Numbered from the stretch's first letter, positions 7,712-16,678 are shown. The stretch is DNA of 62,255 bases from Methylophilus sp. (GCF_008015755.1 NZ_SSGF01000004.1:1-62255); one strand, 5' to 3'. The notes: generated by a model from the letters alone, not told the origin. Made by a program: numbers and translations.

Positions 7712-9768
7712 TGGAACAGACTGCAGAAGAGTTTTTTCACGATTTCCGTCAAGAAATGCTTGCTGGGGCAGAGGCTGGGAGCACATATCAACTCGAAACT
7801 TTTATGGATACCGTTTCGAATGAGTTGATTGAAACGGGTTTTGTAGATGGATTTGAGCACTGCCATTATCGCGCAGCAAGAGGGATGCGTGTTGATGGGT
7901 ACTGGTTCAATGATGAGGGTGTAGTTGATATCTTTATTGCCGATTTTGATTGTCGTCGGGAACTTGAAACTCTTACGCGCTCGGATATTGATACAACCTT
8001 CAAACGCTTAATTAATTTTTTTGAAGGAAGCGTTACCGGTAGTCTTGAGCCAGATGTTACAACGCCTGAATATGGCCTTGTCAGTCAAATTAGGGATGGA
8101 AAATCTCATATCCGGCAGGTGAATTTTTACCTCGTATCCGAACGTTTGCTAAGTGACAGATTCGAGGCCTATCCTGATAACGATGTGTGCGAGATTAAGG
8201 CTACATATCACATCTGGGATATCTCTAGGTTTCAGCGCCAGCGCAGTTCCCGTGGTTTCAAAGAGGCATTAAATATTGATTTTGTTGAGCTGTTTGGTGA
8301 CGGGGTAAATTGTCTTCCTGCGAATCTTGGCTCAGACTCTTATCAATCATTCTTAATTGTAATGCCGGCTACTATTTTGGCTAAGCTATATGAGGGCTAT
8401 AGTAGCCGACTATTAGAGCAGAATGTCCGCACATTCCTTCAGGCTCGTGCACAGGTTAACAAGGGGATTCGAACAACCATACTAACAGAGCCAAACATGT
8501 TTTTTGCATATAACAATGGCATAACTGCTACTGCTCAGGAAGTGGAAACGCGGATTAAAAATGGTCATCTTCAAATTGTCAGATTGACTGACCTTCAAAT
8601 AGTAAATGGAGGGCAGACTACGGCCTCACTTTTTCATACACAGCGTCGTGATAAAGCCAATCTTTCAAATATTTTTGTTCAAATGAAGCTTTCGGTCATC
8701 GACAACGAGCAGAGCGAAATGATTGTTCCACGAATTTCTGAGTATGCAAATACTCAGAATCGGGTTAATGCTGCAGACTTTTTCTCAAACCATCCCTTTC
8801 ATGTTCGAATGGCAGATTTCTCGCGGCGTATTTGGGTGCCTGCACAACAAGGGGCGCAACGTGAAACTAAATGGTTTTATGAGCGAGCGCGGGGGCAATA
8901 TATTGATGCTCAGTCAAAATTAACTCCAGCAGAGCAAAGGCGATTCAAAGCCGAGTATCCAAAACCTCAGATGTTTACAAAAACTGATTTGGCTAAGTTT
9001 GAGAATATATTTGATGATCATCCGAGATGGGTCAATCTGGGAAGTCAAAAAAACTTTGCGAAATTTGCTGCTCGAATCGGTAAGGAGTGGGAAAAATCTT
9101 CTGATGGTTTTAATGAACAATATTACAAAAGAGCTATCTCACGAGGTATTCTTTTCCGAGCTACAGAAAAACTTGTTTCGGAACAGCCTTGGTACAACGG
9201 TGGTTACCGGGCCAATATAGTCGCTTATACCTTGGCAGTAATTGGATATGTAACTAAGATGCGGGGAGAGGTGCTTAACTACCAGAGTATCTGGGCCGCA
9301 CAAGCAATTGATACGTCGCTTGAAGAAGCCATCAAGGTAGTATCAGCAATCGTCTACGAAGATCTTATGAATCCACCTCAAGGAATTTCAAATATTTCTG
9401 AATGGGCAAAAAGAGAAAGTTGTTGGACTCGATTGGAAGAGAAGTGTGATGAAATTGCGAAACGCTTACCCGATCTATTTTGGTCCAGCCTCTCCACGGA
9501 TGCCGAAGAAAAATCAGAGACAAAAAATGCAATTCAAATTCAGAAAATTGATAATGGCATTGAGGCTCAGCGCCAGGTAATTACAATTCCAGGTAAAACT
9601 TGGCTGGAGCTTAAAAATAAAATGACTGATTTAGATATATTGACACCTAAAGAAGTGGGGGTAATTAATATTGCTGTGCAGTTGCCTCATAAGATCCCAA
9701 CTGAAAAGCAATGTAGGGTTCTGCTGGAGATTCTTGAGAAAAGCAGGGCAGAGGGAATAAACCTATAA
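7711..9768 (+). CDS. AIPR-family (abortive infection phage resistance) protein
   Basis: This 685-residue protein has the two family signatures of AIPR (PF10592 by recollection): FFAYNNGIT (264-272) and LQIVNGGQTTASL (295-307). The N-terminal part contains DGYWFNDEG...DIFIADF (about 62-79), an acidic pattern reminiscent of restriction-enzyme-like folds; this is my reading, not a proven site. AIPR proteins are linked to abortive phage resistance. It is the last gene of the operon, starting one base inside the previous stop (TAATG). About 200 bases of AT-rich sequence and a strong hairpin follow. Confidence 0.92.
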   Translation: MEQTAEEFFHDFRQEMLAGAEAGSTYQLETFMDTVSNELIETGFVDGFEHCHYRAARGMRVDGYWFNDEGVVDIFIADFDCRRELETLTRSDIDTTFKRLINFFEGSVTGSLEPDVTTPEYGLVSQIRDGKSHIRQVNFYLVSERLLSDRFEAYPDNDVCEIKATYHIWDISRFQRQRSSRGFKEALNIDFVELFGDGVNCLPANLGSDSYQSFLIVMPATILAKLYEGYSSRLLEQNVRTFLQARAQVNKGIRTTILTEPNMFFAYNNGITATAQEVETRIKNGHLQIVRLTDLQIVNGGQTTASLFHTQRRDKANLSNIFVQMKLSVIDNEQSEMIVPRISEYANTQNRVNAADFFSNHPFHVRMADFSRRIWVPAQQGAQRETKWFYERARGQYIDAQSKLTPAEQRRFKAEYPKPQMFTKTDLAKFENIFDDHPRWVNLGSQKNFAKFAARIGKEWEKSSDGFNEQYYKRAISRGILFRATEKLVSEQPWYNGGYRANIVAYTLAVIGYVTKMRGEVLNYQSIWAAQAIDTSLEEAIKVVSAIVYEDLMNPPQGISNISEWAKRESCWTRLEEKCDEIAKRLPDLFWSSLSTDAEEKSETKNAIQIQKIDNGIEAQRQVITIPGKTWLELKNKMTDLDILTPKEVGVINIAVQLPHKIPTEKQCRVLLEILEKSRAEGINL

Positions 9769-9906
9769 TTAGCTTATACTTTTTATTTTGTGAGTAACAA
9801 AGTTTATTGAATTGGTGTTATCTAGTTATAATGTGGTTTATCTGCAATAATTCTGTTCCGGCTCCCGCACCAAGTAAATAAGAGAGCTAAAAAGTATAAA
9901 AAATTA

Positions 9907-9934
9907 AAAGGCCTAGATGAAAATCTAGGCCTTT
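9907..9934. terminator. Bidirectional rho-independent terminator closing the island
   Basis: An 11-bp perfect stem (9907-9917 with 9924-9934) encloses a six-base loop and has T runs on both sides. It serves the AIPR gene on the plus strand and the DUF2189 gene on the minus strand. Confidence 0.85.
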
Positions 9935-9983
9935 CTTCATATGATTCCGCGATTGCGTTTGAGTTGTCTGTTACTAGGCTGAG

Positions 9984-10769
9984 CTAATTCTTAATAGCGA
10001 TAAGGTCGCGATATACATGCCAGCTAGCATGCCCAACTACTGGCATGGTCAAAATCAATCCCAGAAAGTTGGTCGCAAGGCCAAACCCTACCAGGACCAC
10101 AATACAAAAAGCCCATAGTGTCATGGTCACCGGGTTGCGGGCGCAGGTGCGCAGGCTGGTGATGGCTGCGGTCCAGGCGCTGGTATTGCGGTCTAGCATG
10201 AGGGGCATGGCGATGACGCTGATGCTGAAAATGAACGCTGCAAACACGGCACCGGCAGAAAAGTAAACGAACAGGAAGGTGGGTTGCTTGAACGTGAATA
10301 CGTTGATGACTACGTCCGCGAAAGTTGGCAGTGCATCGTGAAAATAATGGGCGAATATGCTCATTGAAAGCCGCACCCAGCTGAGAAAAACGAAAATCAG
10401 TAGCCCGGTAAATAGGGCGATATTTAGCAAGTTAGGCAACCAGGCAGTCAGGGTGGGGCGTAGCGAAGGTTGCTCGCCAGATTCTATGCGTCTGCTCAAG
10501 TCATATAGCCCGACGGCAAGGAAGGGGCCGAGCAGAAAGAAGCCGGTGGATACCCCGGCTAGTAGCCAGTAGTTGTCAGCAAACACGGTATGGATGATGA
10601 CGCCGATTGCGGCAAAAATGATGCCGTAAAAGAGGCTGGCGCGGCCGCCGAGATGGATGTCAGTGACGCCTGCATGTAACCAGTCGAGAATGATGTCGGT
10701 GTTTGCATGGCGGATAGAAATGCCATCGTCCGCACTGACTTTGGTGGCGGGTATATGGTTAATATTCAT
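9984..10769 (-). CDS. DUF2189 family integral membrane protein
   Basis: From the ATG at 10769, preceded by AGGGG eight bases upstream, the product has 261 residues with about six hydrophobic segments. It ends in a region with ARNPVTMTLWAFCIV and GHASWHVYRDLI, features of the DUF2189 family found beside cytochrome oxidase operons in betaproteobacteria. The function is unknown. An upstream ATG at 10913 would add 48 polar residues without family resemblance, so it was not chosen. The gene is divergent from the DUF2244-cox operon and shares the terminator at 9907-9934 with the island. Confidence 0.85.
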   Translation of the reverse strand: MNINHIPATKVSADDGISIRHANTDIILDWLHAGVTDIHLGGRASLFYGIIFAAIGVIIHTVFADNYWLLAGVSTGFFLLGPFLAVGLYDLSRRIESGEQPSLRPTLTAWLPNLLNIALFTGLLIFVFLSWVRLSMSIFAHYFHDALPTFADVVINVFTFKQPTFLFVYFSAGAVFAAFIFSISVIAMPLMLDRNTSAWTAAITSLRTCARNPVTMTLWAFCIVVLVGFGLATNFLGLILTMPVVGHASWHVYRDLIAIKN

Positions 10770-11380
10770 GTGTTTAGCCCCTTTAAAATGATGGCTGCCA
10801 TCAATCAGTGCTTGCAGATTGCATGACCGATTTTTTTTAAGCTCAAAAGCTTTTGATGATGGCTTGCCACGACTACTTGCATTGCTAATCAATTCACATA
10901 AAAACAGTCCCAATGGCTTGTGACGCTTGGTCAGCAGTCAATCTGGTGAAGTCAAAATTGCGCGATGACATCGGGATACGATTAAGAATCTACCACAAAA
11001 AACTTTTGCATGCAGTCGTCATATTTTTTGATTCAGGCATGCTTTATGGATGGCCCTACGCAAAATCAGCCTCGCATAATCGGTTGCCAGCGTTATACGC
11101 TTTTTATTCGTAACAACATTTTTTTGCTACGTATTTGTGCCGTTTGCTTGTTTATGCAGCAACATCAAGAGTGCCAGCTGGCCTGGTTTGGCGCCGTATT
11201 CTAGGTACTTTCTTCACGTCGTCGCTTTAACCTCACTTCACCATAAATTTACATTGATGACAGTCGCAATCGCCATTTTTTGTCTTGTCACTAGGTTGCT
11301 CTTGTGCTAATTTACAACGTGTAACAAATTTGTAACTAAACGTAATTTAGTTGCTACAGACTAAATTTGGGTTGGCAAGC
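10770..11380. other. 611-base divergent intergenic region upstream of the cox operon
   Basis: I see no convincing gene. Short open frames at 10913-11113 and 11010-11204 (plus strand) lack ribosome sites and family features. The right half is AT-rich and should hold the cox operon promoter. Near the end lies an 8-bp perfect inverted repeat (11344-11367). Confidence 0.5.
11344..11367. promoter_or_regulatory. Inverted repeat upstream of DUF2244-cox operon
   Basis: AATTTAGT (11344-11351), eight bases, then ACTAAATT (11360-11367) form a perfect 8-bp dyad ending 13 bases before the DUF2244 start. It may be an operator or an RNA hairpin over the start region; the binding protein is unknown. Confidence 0.35.
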
Positions 11381-11842
11381 ATGTTATCTATTTGCGAAAC
11401 ACAATGCGTCACAAGGCCGAATGCATCCGCTTCTACAGAAAGTGTGTGTAAGTTGTTGCTGAGCCTAGTGGTGTTTTCTGGGCTGATTGCTTTAGCTTTT
11501 TTGCATGTAGGTGCCTGGATGGTGTTGCCGTTTGCTGGCTTGGAATTAGTGTTGGTGGTTCTGGCGTTTGTGGTGGTATTGCGTCACAGCAGTGATTACG
11601 AAAAAATTACTTTCGTTCAGGATCAGGTTGAAATCGAGCAGAGTGTGCTGGGAGAAATAAAACACGTTCGCTTTCAATCGTATTGGACCCGGATAACGCT
11701 CAGGGAAGGTGAGAACGGTAAAACGTCACTGTGGATTGGGTCCCATCATCAAGAGGTTGAGTTTGGTCGAGATACCATGGATAACGCGCAACGCGAACAA
11801 GTGGCCTCTCATCTCAAGCGGGTACTTCTGAAAACTAAATAA
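11381..11842 (+). CDS. DUF2244 domain membrane protein
   Basis: This 153-residue protein has two adjacent hydrophobic segments near residues 25-65 and a beta-rich tail (YWTRITLRE, SLWIGSHHQEVEFGR). It matches the DUF2244 family commonly found just before coxB in proteobacteria. The role is unknown but is presumed to be oxidase assembly because of its fixed position. ATG 11381 was chosen; a TTG at 11351 would extend it by ten residues but lies inside an inverted repeat. CoxB begins 20 bases after the stop. Confidence 0.8.
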   Translation: MLSICETQCVTRPNASASTESVCKLLLSLVVFSGLIALAFLHVGAWMVLPFAGLELVLVVLAFVVVLRHSSDYEKITFVQDQVEIEQSVLGEIKHVRFQSYWTRITLREGENGKTSLWIGSHHQEVEFGRDTMDNAQREQVASHLKRVLLKTK

Positions 11843-11862
11843 CTGGATTTTGGAGCGATTAG

Positions 11863-13029
11863 ATGCAAGGGATGAAGAAACTTGGGGTTGGTGCGGTTGC
11901 ATTGTTCTTGTCTTTGAGTGCACGTGCTGACTTCACCTGGAATTTTCCAGAGCCGGTGACGCCGATGGCTTTGGATACCTTACACGTACACAACAAATTT
12001 ATGCTGATTACTGCCGTGATTTTTGTGGCAGTACTGGCAATTATGATTTACTCGATTGTGACCCACCGTCAAAGCAAGGGCTACAAGCCTGTCGCCGATA
12101 AGGCGCCTTCTACTGCGGTTGAAATTTTCTGGACGTTAATCCCATTTGCGATTTTGCTATTGATTGACTTTGTCATCATGGGCATTCCGGCTTACCACAG
12201 TGTGGTGATGATGGAAGATACTCGCGACCAGTCGACCATGGTAATCAAAATTACCGGCTCGCAGTGGCGCTGGCAGTATGAGTATCTGGACGGCGATGCC
12301 AAAGGCATCAAATTTGTGAGCAACTTGGCGACTACCAATGACCAAATGCACAATGCGGCCGACAAAGGCGAGCATTACCTGCTGGAGGTGGATAACCCGC
12401 TGGTGCTGCCTGTGGGCGAAAAAGTACGCATTTTGATGACGGCTTCTGACGTGTTACACAACTGGTGGGTGCCGCAGTTTGGCTCATCACGTGTGGCGGT
12501 ACCAGGCTTTATTCGTGAAACCTGGGTGCAGGTGGAGAAAGCAGGCGTTTACCGTGGGCAGTGTAAAGAGCTATGCGGTAAAGGCCATGGCTACATGCCA
12601 GTGGTGGTGAATGCCGTGTCTAAAGAAGAGTTTGCGCAATGGGCGACCAAAAAACAGGGCGAGCAACAAGCGGCAAACGATGTGAAAGAAATGACCAAGG
12701 ATGAACTGCTGGCGCAGGGTAAAGTGGTTTACGAGAAAAACTGTGCCGTATGCCACCAAGTGACTGGCGCAGGGTTGCCACCGGCTTTCCCCGCACTCAC
12801 CGGCAGCAAAATTGCCACTGGCGCGATTTTTGGCGCCGATGGTAAATATCAAAAAGACAGTCATCTGGACCGTGTGTTGAATGGTAAAGGCGTAATGCCT
12901 GCCTGGAAGGCCACATTAAATGATACGGAAATTGCGGCAGTGATTACCTATGAGCGCAACGCGCTAGGCAATACAGCAGCAGTCGATGCAATCGTGCAGC
13001 CAGCGCAAGTTAAAGCTGCACGCGAATAA
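11863..13029 (+). CDS. coxB: Cytochrome c oxidase subunit II with fused cytochrome c domain
   Basis: This 388-residue protein carries a signal peptide (cleavage near ARA-DF), two transmembrane segments (about 45-68 and 85-108) and a periplasmic cupredoxin domain. The CuA ligands are present: His199 (VLHNWW), Cys234, Cys238, His242 and Met245 in GQCKELCGKGHGYMP. A C-terminal class I cytochrome c domain has the CAVCH heme site (294-298) and a GVMPAW methionine. It accepts electrons from soluble cytochrome c and passes them to subunit I, so this is a caa3-like enzyme. GGAG lies seven bases before the ATG. Confidence 0.97.
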   Translation: MQGMKKLGVGAVALFLSLSARADFTWNFPEPVTPMALDTLHVHNKFMLITAVIFVAVLAIMIYSIVTHRQSKGYKPVADKAPSTAVEIFWTLIPFAILLLIDFVIMGIPAYHSVVMMEDTRDQSTMVIKITGSQWRWQYEYLDGDAKGIKFVSNLATTNDQMHNAADKGEHYLLEVDNPLVLPVGEKVRILMTASDVLHNWWVPQFGSSRVAVPGFIRETWVQVEKAGVYRGQCKELCGKGHGYMPVVVNAVSKEEFAQWATKKQGEQQAANDVKEMTKDELLAQGKVVYEKNCAVCHQVTGAGLPPAFPALTGSKIATGAIFGADGKYQKDSHLDRVLNGKGVMPAWKATLNDTEIAAVITYERNALGNTAAVDAIVQPAQVKAARE

Positions 13030-13055
13030 TATTTGAGCGATTTTAGGAGAGCACT

Positions 13056-14651
13056 ATGAGTACTACAACCGTAGCACATCATGATGAGCATCACGACGAC
13101 CATCCGACCGGGATTATGCGTTGGTTAACAACGACCAACCATAAAGATATCGGTACGATGTATCTGACATTTTCACTGGTGATGTTCTTGGTCGGTGGGT
13201 CTATGATTTTGGGCATTCGTGCCGAGTTGTTCAAGCCTGGCTTGCAACTCATGAATCCAGAGTTTTTTAACCAGTTGATTGGTGTGCATGCACTGATCAT
13301 GATTTTTGCAGCCTTGATGCCTGCTGCGACTGGTTTTGCTAACTGGATGTTGCCATTGCAAATTGGCGCACCAGACATGGCTTTGCCGCGCTTGAATAAC
13401 TGGGGCTTCTGGATTTTGCCGCCATCTGCGATTCTGCTCACTCTGCCGTTCACACTGGCCCTGTTTGGGGTAGGTGATGGTGCACTAGCGACTGGTTGGA
13501 CATTCTATCCGCCACTGTCTGTGCAAGGCGGTATCGGTGTCGACTTCGCGATTTTTGCCGTGCACTTGTTGGGTATTTCGTCAGTATTGGGTTCTATCAA
13601 TATTATCGTCACCATTTACAACATGCGCGCACCAGGCATGACTTTGATGAAAATGCCGATGTTTGCTTGGGGCTGGTTGATCACTGCATTCTTGCTGATT
13701 GCAACGATTCCTGTGTTGGCCGGTGCGGTGACCATGCTGCTGACGGACCGTCACTTTGGGACGCACTTTTTTGACGCCGCCGGTGGTGGTGACCCGATTA
13801 TGTTCCAGCACTTGTTCTGGTTCTTTGGTCACCCTGAGGTCTATATTCTGTTGCTGCCAGTGTGGGGGTTCATTCCTCAGATTCTGCAGACGTTCAGCCG
13901 CAAGCCGATGTATGGCTACAAAGCGCAAGTTTATTCGTTGTGGGCGATTGGTGCTTTGGCAGTCGTTGTTTGGGCGCACCATTTCTTTACGGCCGGGATG
14001 CCGGTGCCTGCATTGCTGTACTTTATGTATAGCACCATGGCGATTTCTCTGCCATTGGCCGTGCTGTTCTACTGCTGGATTCGCACCATGTGGAAAGGCT
14101 CCATGAGCTTTGAAACACCAATGTTGTTTACGGTTGGCTGGATTATTTTGTTCGGTATTGGTGGCTTGACTGGCCTGGTGCTGGCTGACGTGGCGGCGGA
14201 TGCGCAATACCACAACAGCTACTTTGTGGTGGCGCACTTCCACTACACCCTGTTTGCGGGTGGCATCATGGGCATCATGGCGGGCGTATATTACTGGCTG
14301 CCAAAAATGACTGGTCATATGTATAACGAGAAGTTGGGTAAAACACACTTCTGGCTGACTGCCATCTCATTTAACGTGACCTTTATTCCGCAGTTCTTTG
14401 TTGGTCTGGCTGGGATGCCGCGTCGTATTCCAGACTACGCCTTGCAGTTCGCCGAGTTCAACATGATTTCTACCGTTGGCGCGTTTGTGCTGGGTTTGTC
14501 ACAGCTGCTGTTTGTCTACATCATTATCAGCTGTGTTAAAGGGGGCAAAAAAGCCACCGACAAAGTGTGGGAGGGTGCGCAAGGGCTGGAGTGGACATTG
14601 TCTTCACCGCCGCCATACCACAGCTTTACTGAGCAGCCTGTAGTTAAGTAA
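13056..14651 (+). CDS. coxA: Cytochrome c oxidase subunit I (aa3-type)
   Basis: This 531-residue, twelve-helix catalytic subunit binds heme a, heme a3 and CuB and reduces oxygen while pumping protons. Visible signatures include the N-terminal TTNHKDIGTMY, the HPEVYILLLP segment with the CuB histidine and cross-linked tyrosine, the AHHFF pair, and the FVVAHFHYTLF heme-ligand histidines. AGGAG precedes the ATG. It follows coxB by 26 bases in the same operon. A 255-codon frame on the opposite strand is a codon-bias shadow and is not annotated. Confidence 0.98.
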   Translation: MSTTTVAHHDEHHDDHPTGIMRWLTTTNHKDIGTMYLTFSLVMFLVGGSMILGIRAELFKPGLQLMNPEFFNQLIGVHALIMIFAALMPAATGFANWMLPLQIGAPDMALPRLNNWGFWILPPSAILLTLPFTLALFGVGDGALATGWTFYPPLSVQGGIGVDFAIFAVHLLGISSVLGSINIIVTIYNMRAPGMTLMKMPMFAWGWLITAFLLIATIPVLAGAVTMLLTDRHFGTHFFDAAGGGDPIMFQHLFWFFGHPEVYILLLPVWGFIPQILQTFSRKPMYGYKAQVYSLWAIGALAVVVWAHHFFTAGMPVPALLYFMYSTMAISLPLAVLFYCWIRTMWKGSMSFETPMLFTVGWIILFGIGGLTGLVLADVAADAQYHNSYFVVAHFHYTLFAGGIMGIMAGVYYWLPKMTGHMYNEKLGKTHFWLTAISFNVTFIPQFFVGLAGMPRRIPDYALQFAEFNMISTVGAFVLGLSQLLFVYIIISCVKGGKKATDKVWEGAQGLEWTLSSPPPYHSFTEQPVVK

Positions 14652-14743
14652 GTATTTAGGCTGAATAGATACAGGCTAAGTAAATTTGAAGCAAAAGCCA
14701 ATCAGTCGGTGATTGATTGGCTGTGTAAAAAGGTTGATGTATT

Positions 14744-14845
14744 TTGAGTGATCCCAAGCAGTCTAATAGTAAGAAAATTGCCTGGCTGTTAGCAGCAGTG
14801 GCGATTGTCTGGTACGTGGTTTCGATGTTTACGATTTGGAAGTAA
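14744..14845 (+). CDS. Small cytochrome oxidase assembly-type membrane peptide (33 aa)
   Basis: A TTG start at 14744 gives a 33-residue peptide, MSDPKQSNSKK followed by a single hydrophobic helix ending FTIWK, and the stop at 14845. Small single-helix proteins of this type sit between coxA and ctaG in many betaproteobacteria and are annotated as small oxidase assembly proteins. An AAGG lies about ten bases upstream, and ctaG starts 18 bases after the stop. It is easily missed because of its size and TTG start. Confidence 0.65.
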   Translation: MSDPKQSNSKKIAWLLAAVAIVWYVVSMFTIWK

Positions 14846-14863
14846 GCGGCGCTTGTAACGGTT

Positions 14864-15400
14864 ATGGCATTAGAACAAACACAGGCCGCCGCCAATAAAA
14901 AATTGGCATTGAAATTAGTCTGGATTATTGCCGGTGCATTGTTATTTGCTTTTGCGCTGGTGCCTTTATATGACGTGATTTGCTCGGTGACGGGCTTGAA
15001 TGGCAAAACAAAAAGTACGCCAGAGAGTGCAAGTCAAGCCGTTGTGGATTTGCAGCGTGAGGTCACAGTGCAGTTTGTGTCTTCAGTCATGCCGGGTTTG
15101 GGTTGGAATTTTTACCCCAAGCAAAGCAGTGTGAAGGTGCATCCAGGCCAAGTGACCACGGTGATGTTTGAAGCAAAAAATACCACCAATGTTGAGGTGG
15201 CCGGGCAGGCGATTCCAAGCGTGACACCGGGTAAAGCATCGGCACATTTAAAAAAGATTGAGTGTTTTTGCTTTGTCAGGCAAACACTCAAGCCTGGCGA
15301 AGTAAGGGCATTACCACTGCGGTTTTTTGTCAGTGCAGAGTTGCCTAAAGATGTACAAGAAATGACCTTGTCGTATTCGTTTTTTCCGGCAAGTCAGTAA
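14864..15400 (+). CDS. ctaG: Cytochrome c oxidase assembly protein CtaG/Cox11
   Basis: This 178-residue protein has one N-terminal membrane helix (about 14-36) and a periplasmic immunoglobulin-like domain. The copper-binding pair is in ECFCF (Cys134, Cys136). A third conserved cysteine lies in the YDVICSVTG segment after the helix. It delivers copper to the CuB site of subunit I. Its place between coxA and coxC is the standard betaproteobacterial order. Length and motifs are normal. Confidence 0.95.
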   Translation: MALEQTQAAANKKLALKLVWIIAGALLFAFALVPLYDVICSVTGLNGKTKSTPESASQAVVDLQREVTVQFVSSVMPGLGWNFYPKQSSVKVHPGQVTTVMFEAKNTTNVEVAGQAIPSVTPGKASAHLKKIECFCFVRQTLKPGEVRALPLRFFVSAELPKDVQEMTLSYSFFPASQ

Positions 15401-15446
15401 ATACAATAATGAAGCGTAATACGTTTAAAGGATAGGGAGTTAATGC

Positions 15447-16379
15447 ATGGCTAGTCATTCAGAAAATCACTATTTTGTCCCGCATGGCAGCATCTATCCG
15501 GCATTGATTTCTGTCGGATTGCTGTCTATGGCCAGTGGTTTTGTTTTTAATGTGACCGGTTCGGATACGCGACTGGATGGTTCGATCAAGAATCCGGCGC
15601 TGTCTTATCTGGCAACGCCAGGCAAATACATGATGTATTTTGGCCTGGCGGTGATTCTGACCATGATGTTCAAATGGCTGAGTGCCGTGGTGACGGAAAG
15701 TCTGACCGGGCAATATAAAAAATGGGAAGATAAATCCTTCCGCATCGGCATGATCGTGTTTATCTGTTCAGAGGTGGCATTTTTTGCCGCTTTCTTTGGC
15801 GCGCTGTTTTATATGCGTGTGCTGTCGGTGCCTGATTTGGCCTCCTACGCACCTGATATTACGCCGTATAAAGACTTTTTGAGTGCGTGGCCGTCACAAG
15901 GTCCTGGTGGTACGGTGCTTGGTGAGGCTTATAAGCCCAACCCTGCGTTTCACCCGATGTCATGGAGCGGTTTACCACTGATTAACACTTTGCTGCTGCT
16001 GAGTTCGGGTGCAACCATCACCTGGGCACACTGGGGCTTGATTAAAAACAACCGCAAGCAGTTGATTATTGGCCTGTTTTTAACCGTCGCGCTTGGGGTC
16101 ACTTTTCTCTGTTGCCAAGCGGCTGAATATCACCATGCTTATACCGAAATGGGCTTGACCCTTAAATCGGGCGCATATGGTGCCACCTTCTTTATGCTCA
16201 CCGGTTTTCATGGCTTTCACGTGACGATTGGGACGCTGATGCTGATTGTGATTTTGTTACGGAGTATCAAAGGGCACTTTACACCAGAGCATCATTTTGG
16301 CTTTGAAGGTGTGGCCTGGTATTGGCACTTTGTGGATGTGGTGTGGTTGGGCCTGTATATTTTTGTCTACATGCTCTGA
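15447..16379 (+). CDS. coxC: Cytochrome c oxidase subunit III
   Basis: This 310-residue protein has about seven membrane segments and is the third core subunit, stabilising subunit I and its proton uptake. Signatures are FICSEVAFFAAFFGALFY, FFMLTGFHGFHVTIGT and the C-terminal WYWHFVDVVWLGLYIFVY. A strong hairpin terminator follows the stop by only seven bases, so the structural-gene transcript probably ends here, with SURF1, ctaA and ctaB on a second transcript. Confidence 0.97.
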   Translation: MASHSENHYFVPHGSIYPALISVGLLSMASGFVFNVTGSDTRLDGSIKNPALSYLATPGKYMMYFGLAVILTMMFKWLSAVVTESLTGQYKKWEDKSFRIGMIVFICSEVAFFAAFFGALFYMRVLSVPDLASYAPDITPYKDFLSAWPSQGPGGTVLGEAYKPNPAFHPMSWSGLPLINTLLLLSSGATITWAHWGLIKNNRKQLIIGLFLTVALGVTFLCCQAAEYHHAYTEMGLTLKSGAYGATFFMLTGFHGFHVTIGTLMLIVILLRSIKGHFTPEHHFGFEGVAWYWHFVDVVWLGLYIFVYML

Positions 16380-16385
16380 TGAACC

Positions 16386-16412
16386 AAAAAGGGCGCACTG
16401 AGCGCCCTTTTT
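16386..16412. terminator. Bidirectional terminator between coxC and DUF2909 gene
   Basis: AAAAAGGGCGC, loop ACTGA, GCGCCCTTTTT: an 11-bp perfect stem with A/T ends, suited to end both the cox transcript and the convergent small membrane protein gene. Confidence 0.9.
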
Positions 16413-16428
16413 AGCAGAAATGGCTTTG

Positions 16429-16629
16429 TTACAGGGTGTGGCCAACATAACCAAAATGGGCGGCAATGACCAAGCCAAGAAACAGGGCAATCGATAAGCC
16501 GATCCGCATGGTTAGCGCTTTAACTGTACGATCGGAACCACTTTTGTCTTTGAGCAGAAAAAGCAGGGCAGAAAACAGGCTGCCAACAATGACGATCAGT
16601 ATCAAAATGGTGACAATTTTAATGAACAT
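16429..16629 (-). CDS. DUF2909 / twin transmembrane small protein
   Basis: This 66-residue protein has two membrane helices separated by a short polar loop (LLKDKSGSDRTVKALTMRIGLS), which is the DUF2909 pattern. These proteins accompany oxidase assembly genes in betaproteobacteria; the function is unproven. It is convergent with coxC and divergent from SURF1, whose start lies 50 bases away, so the two starts share a short promoter region. Confidence 0.8.
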   Translation of the reverse strand: MFIKIVTILILIVIVGSLFSALLFLLKDKSGSDRTVKALTMRIGLSIALFLGLVIAAHFGYVGHTL

Positions 16630-16678
16630 GATGTGATCTCGCGTTAAGTGGATTACATTATGGGCTGTAAGCTGGAAA

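Noticed and set aside
10913..11204. Short plus-strand frames in the cox upstream region
   Set aside because: No ribosome sites, no recognisable domain, and poor starts; treated as non-coding.
13581..14348. 255-codon open frame on the minus strand inside coxA
   Set aside because: It is antisense to the highly conserved subunit I gene, rich in His/Arg/Gln as expected for a codon-bias shadow, and has no start site of its own.
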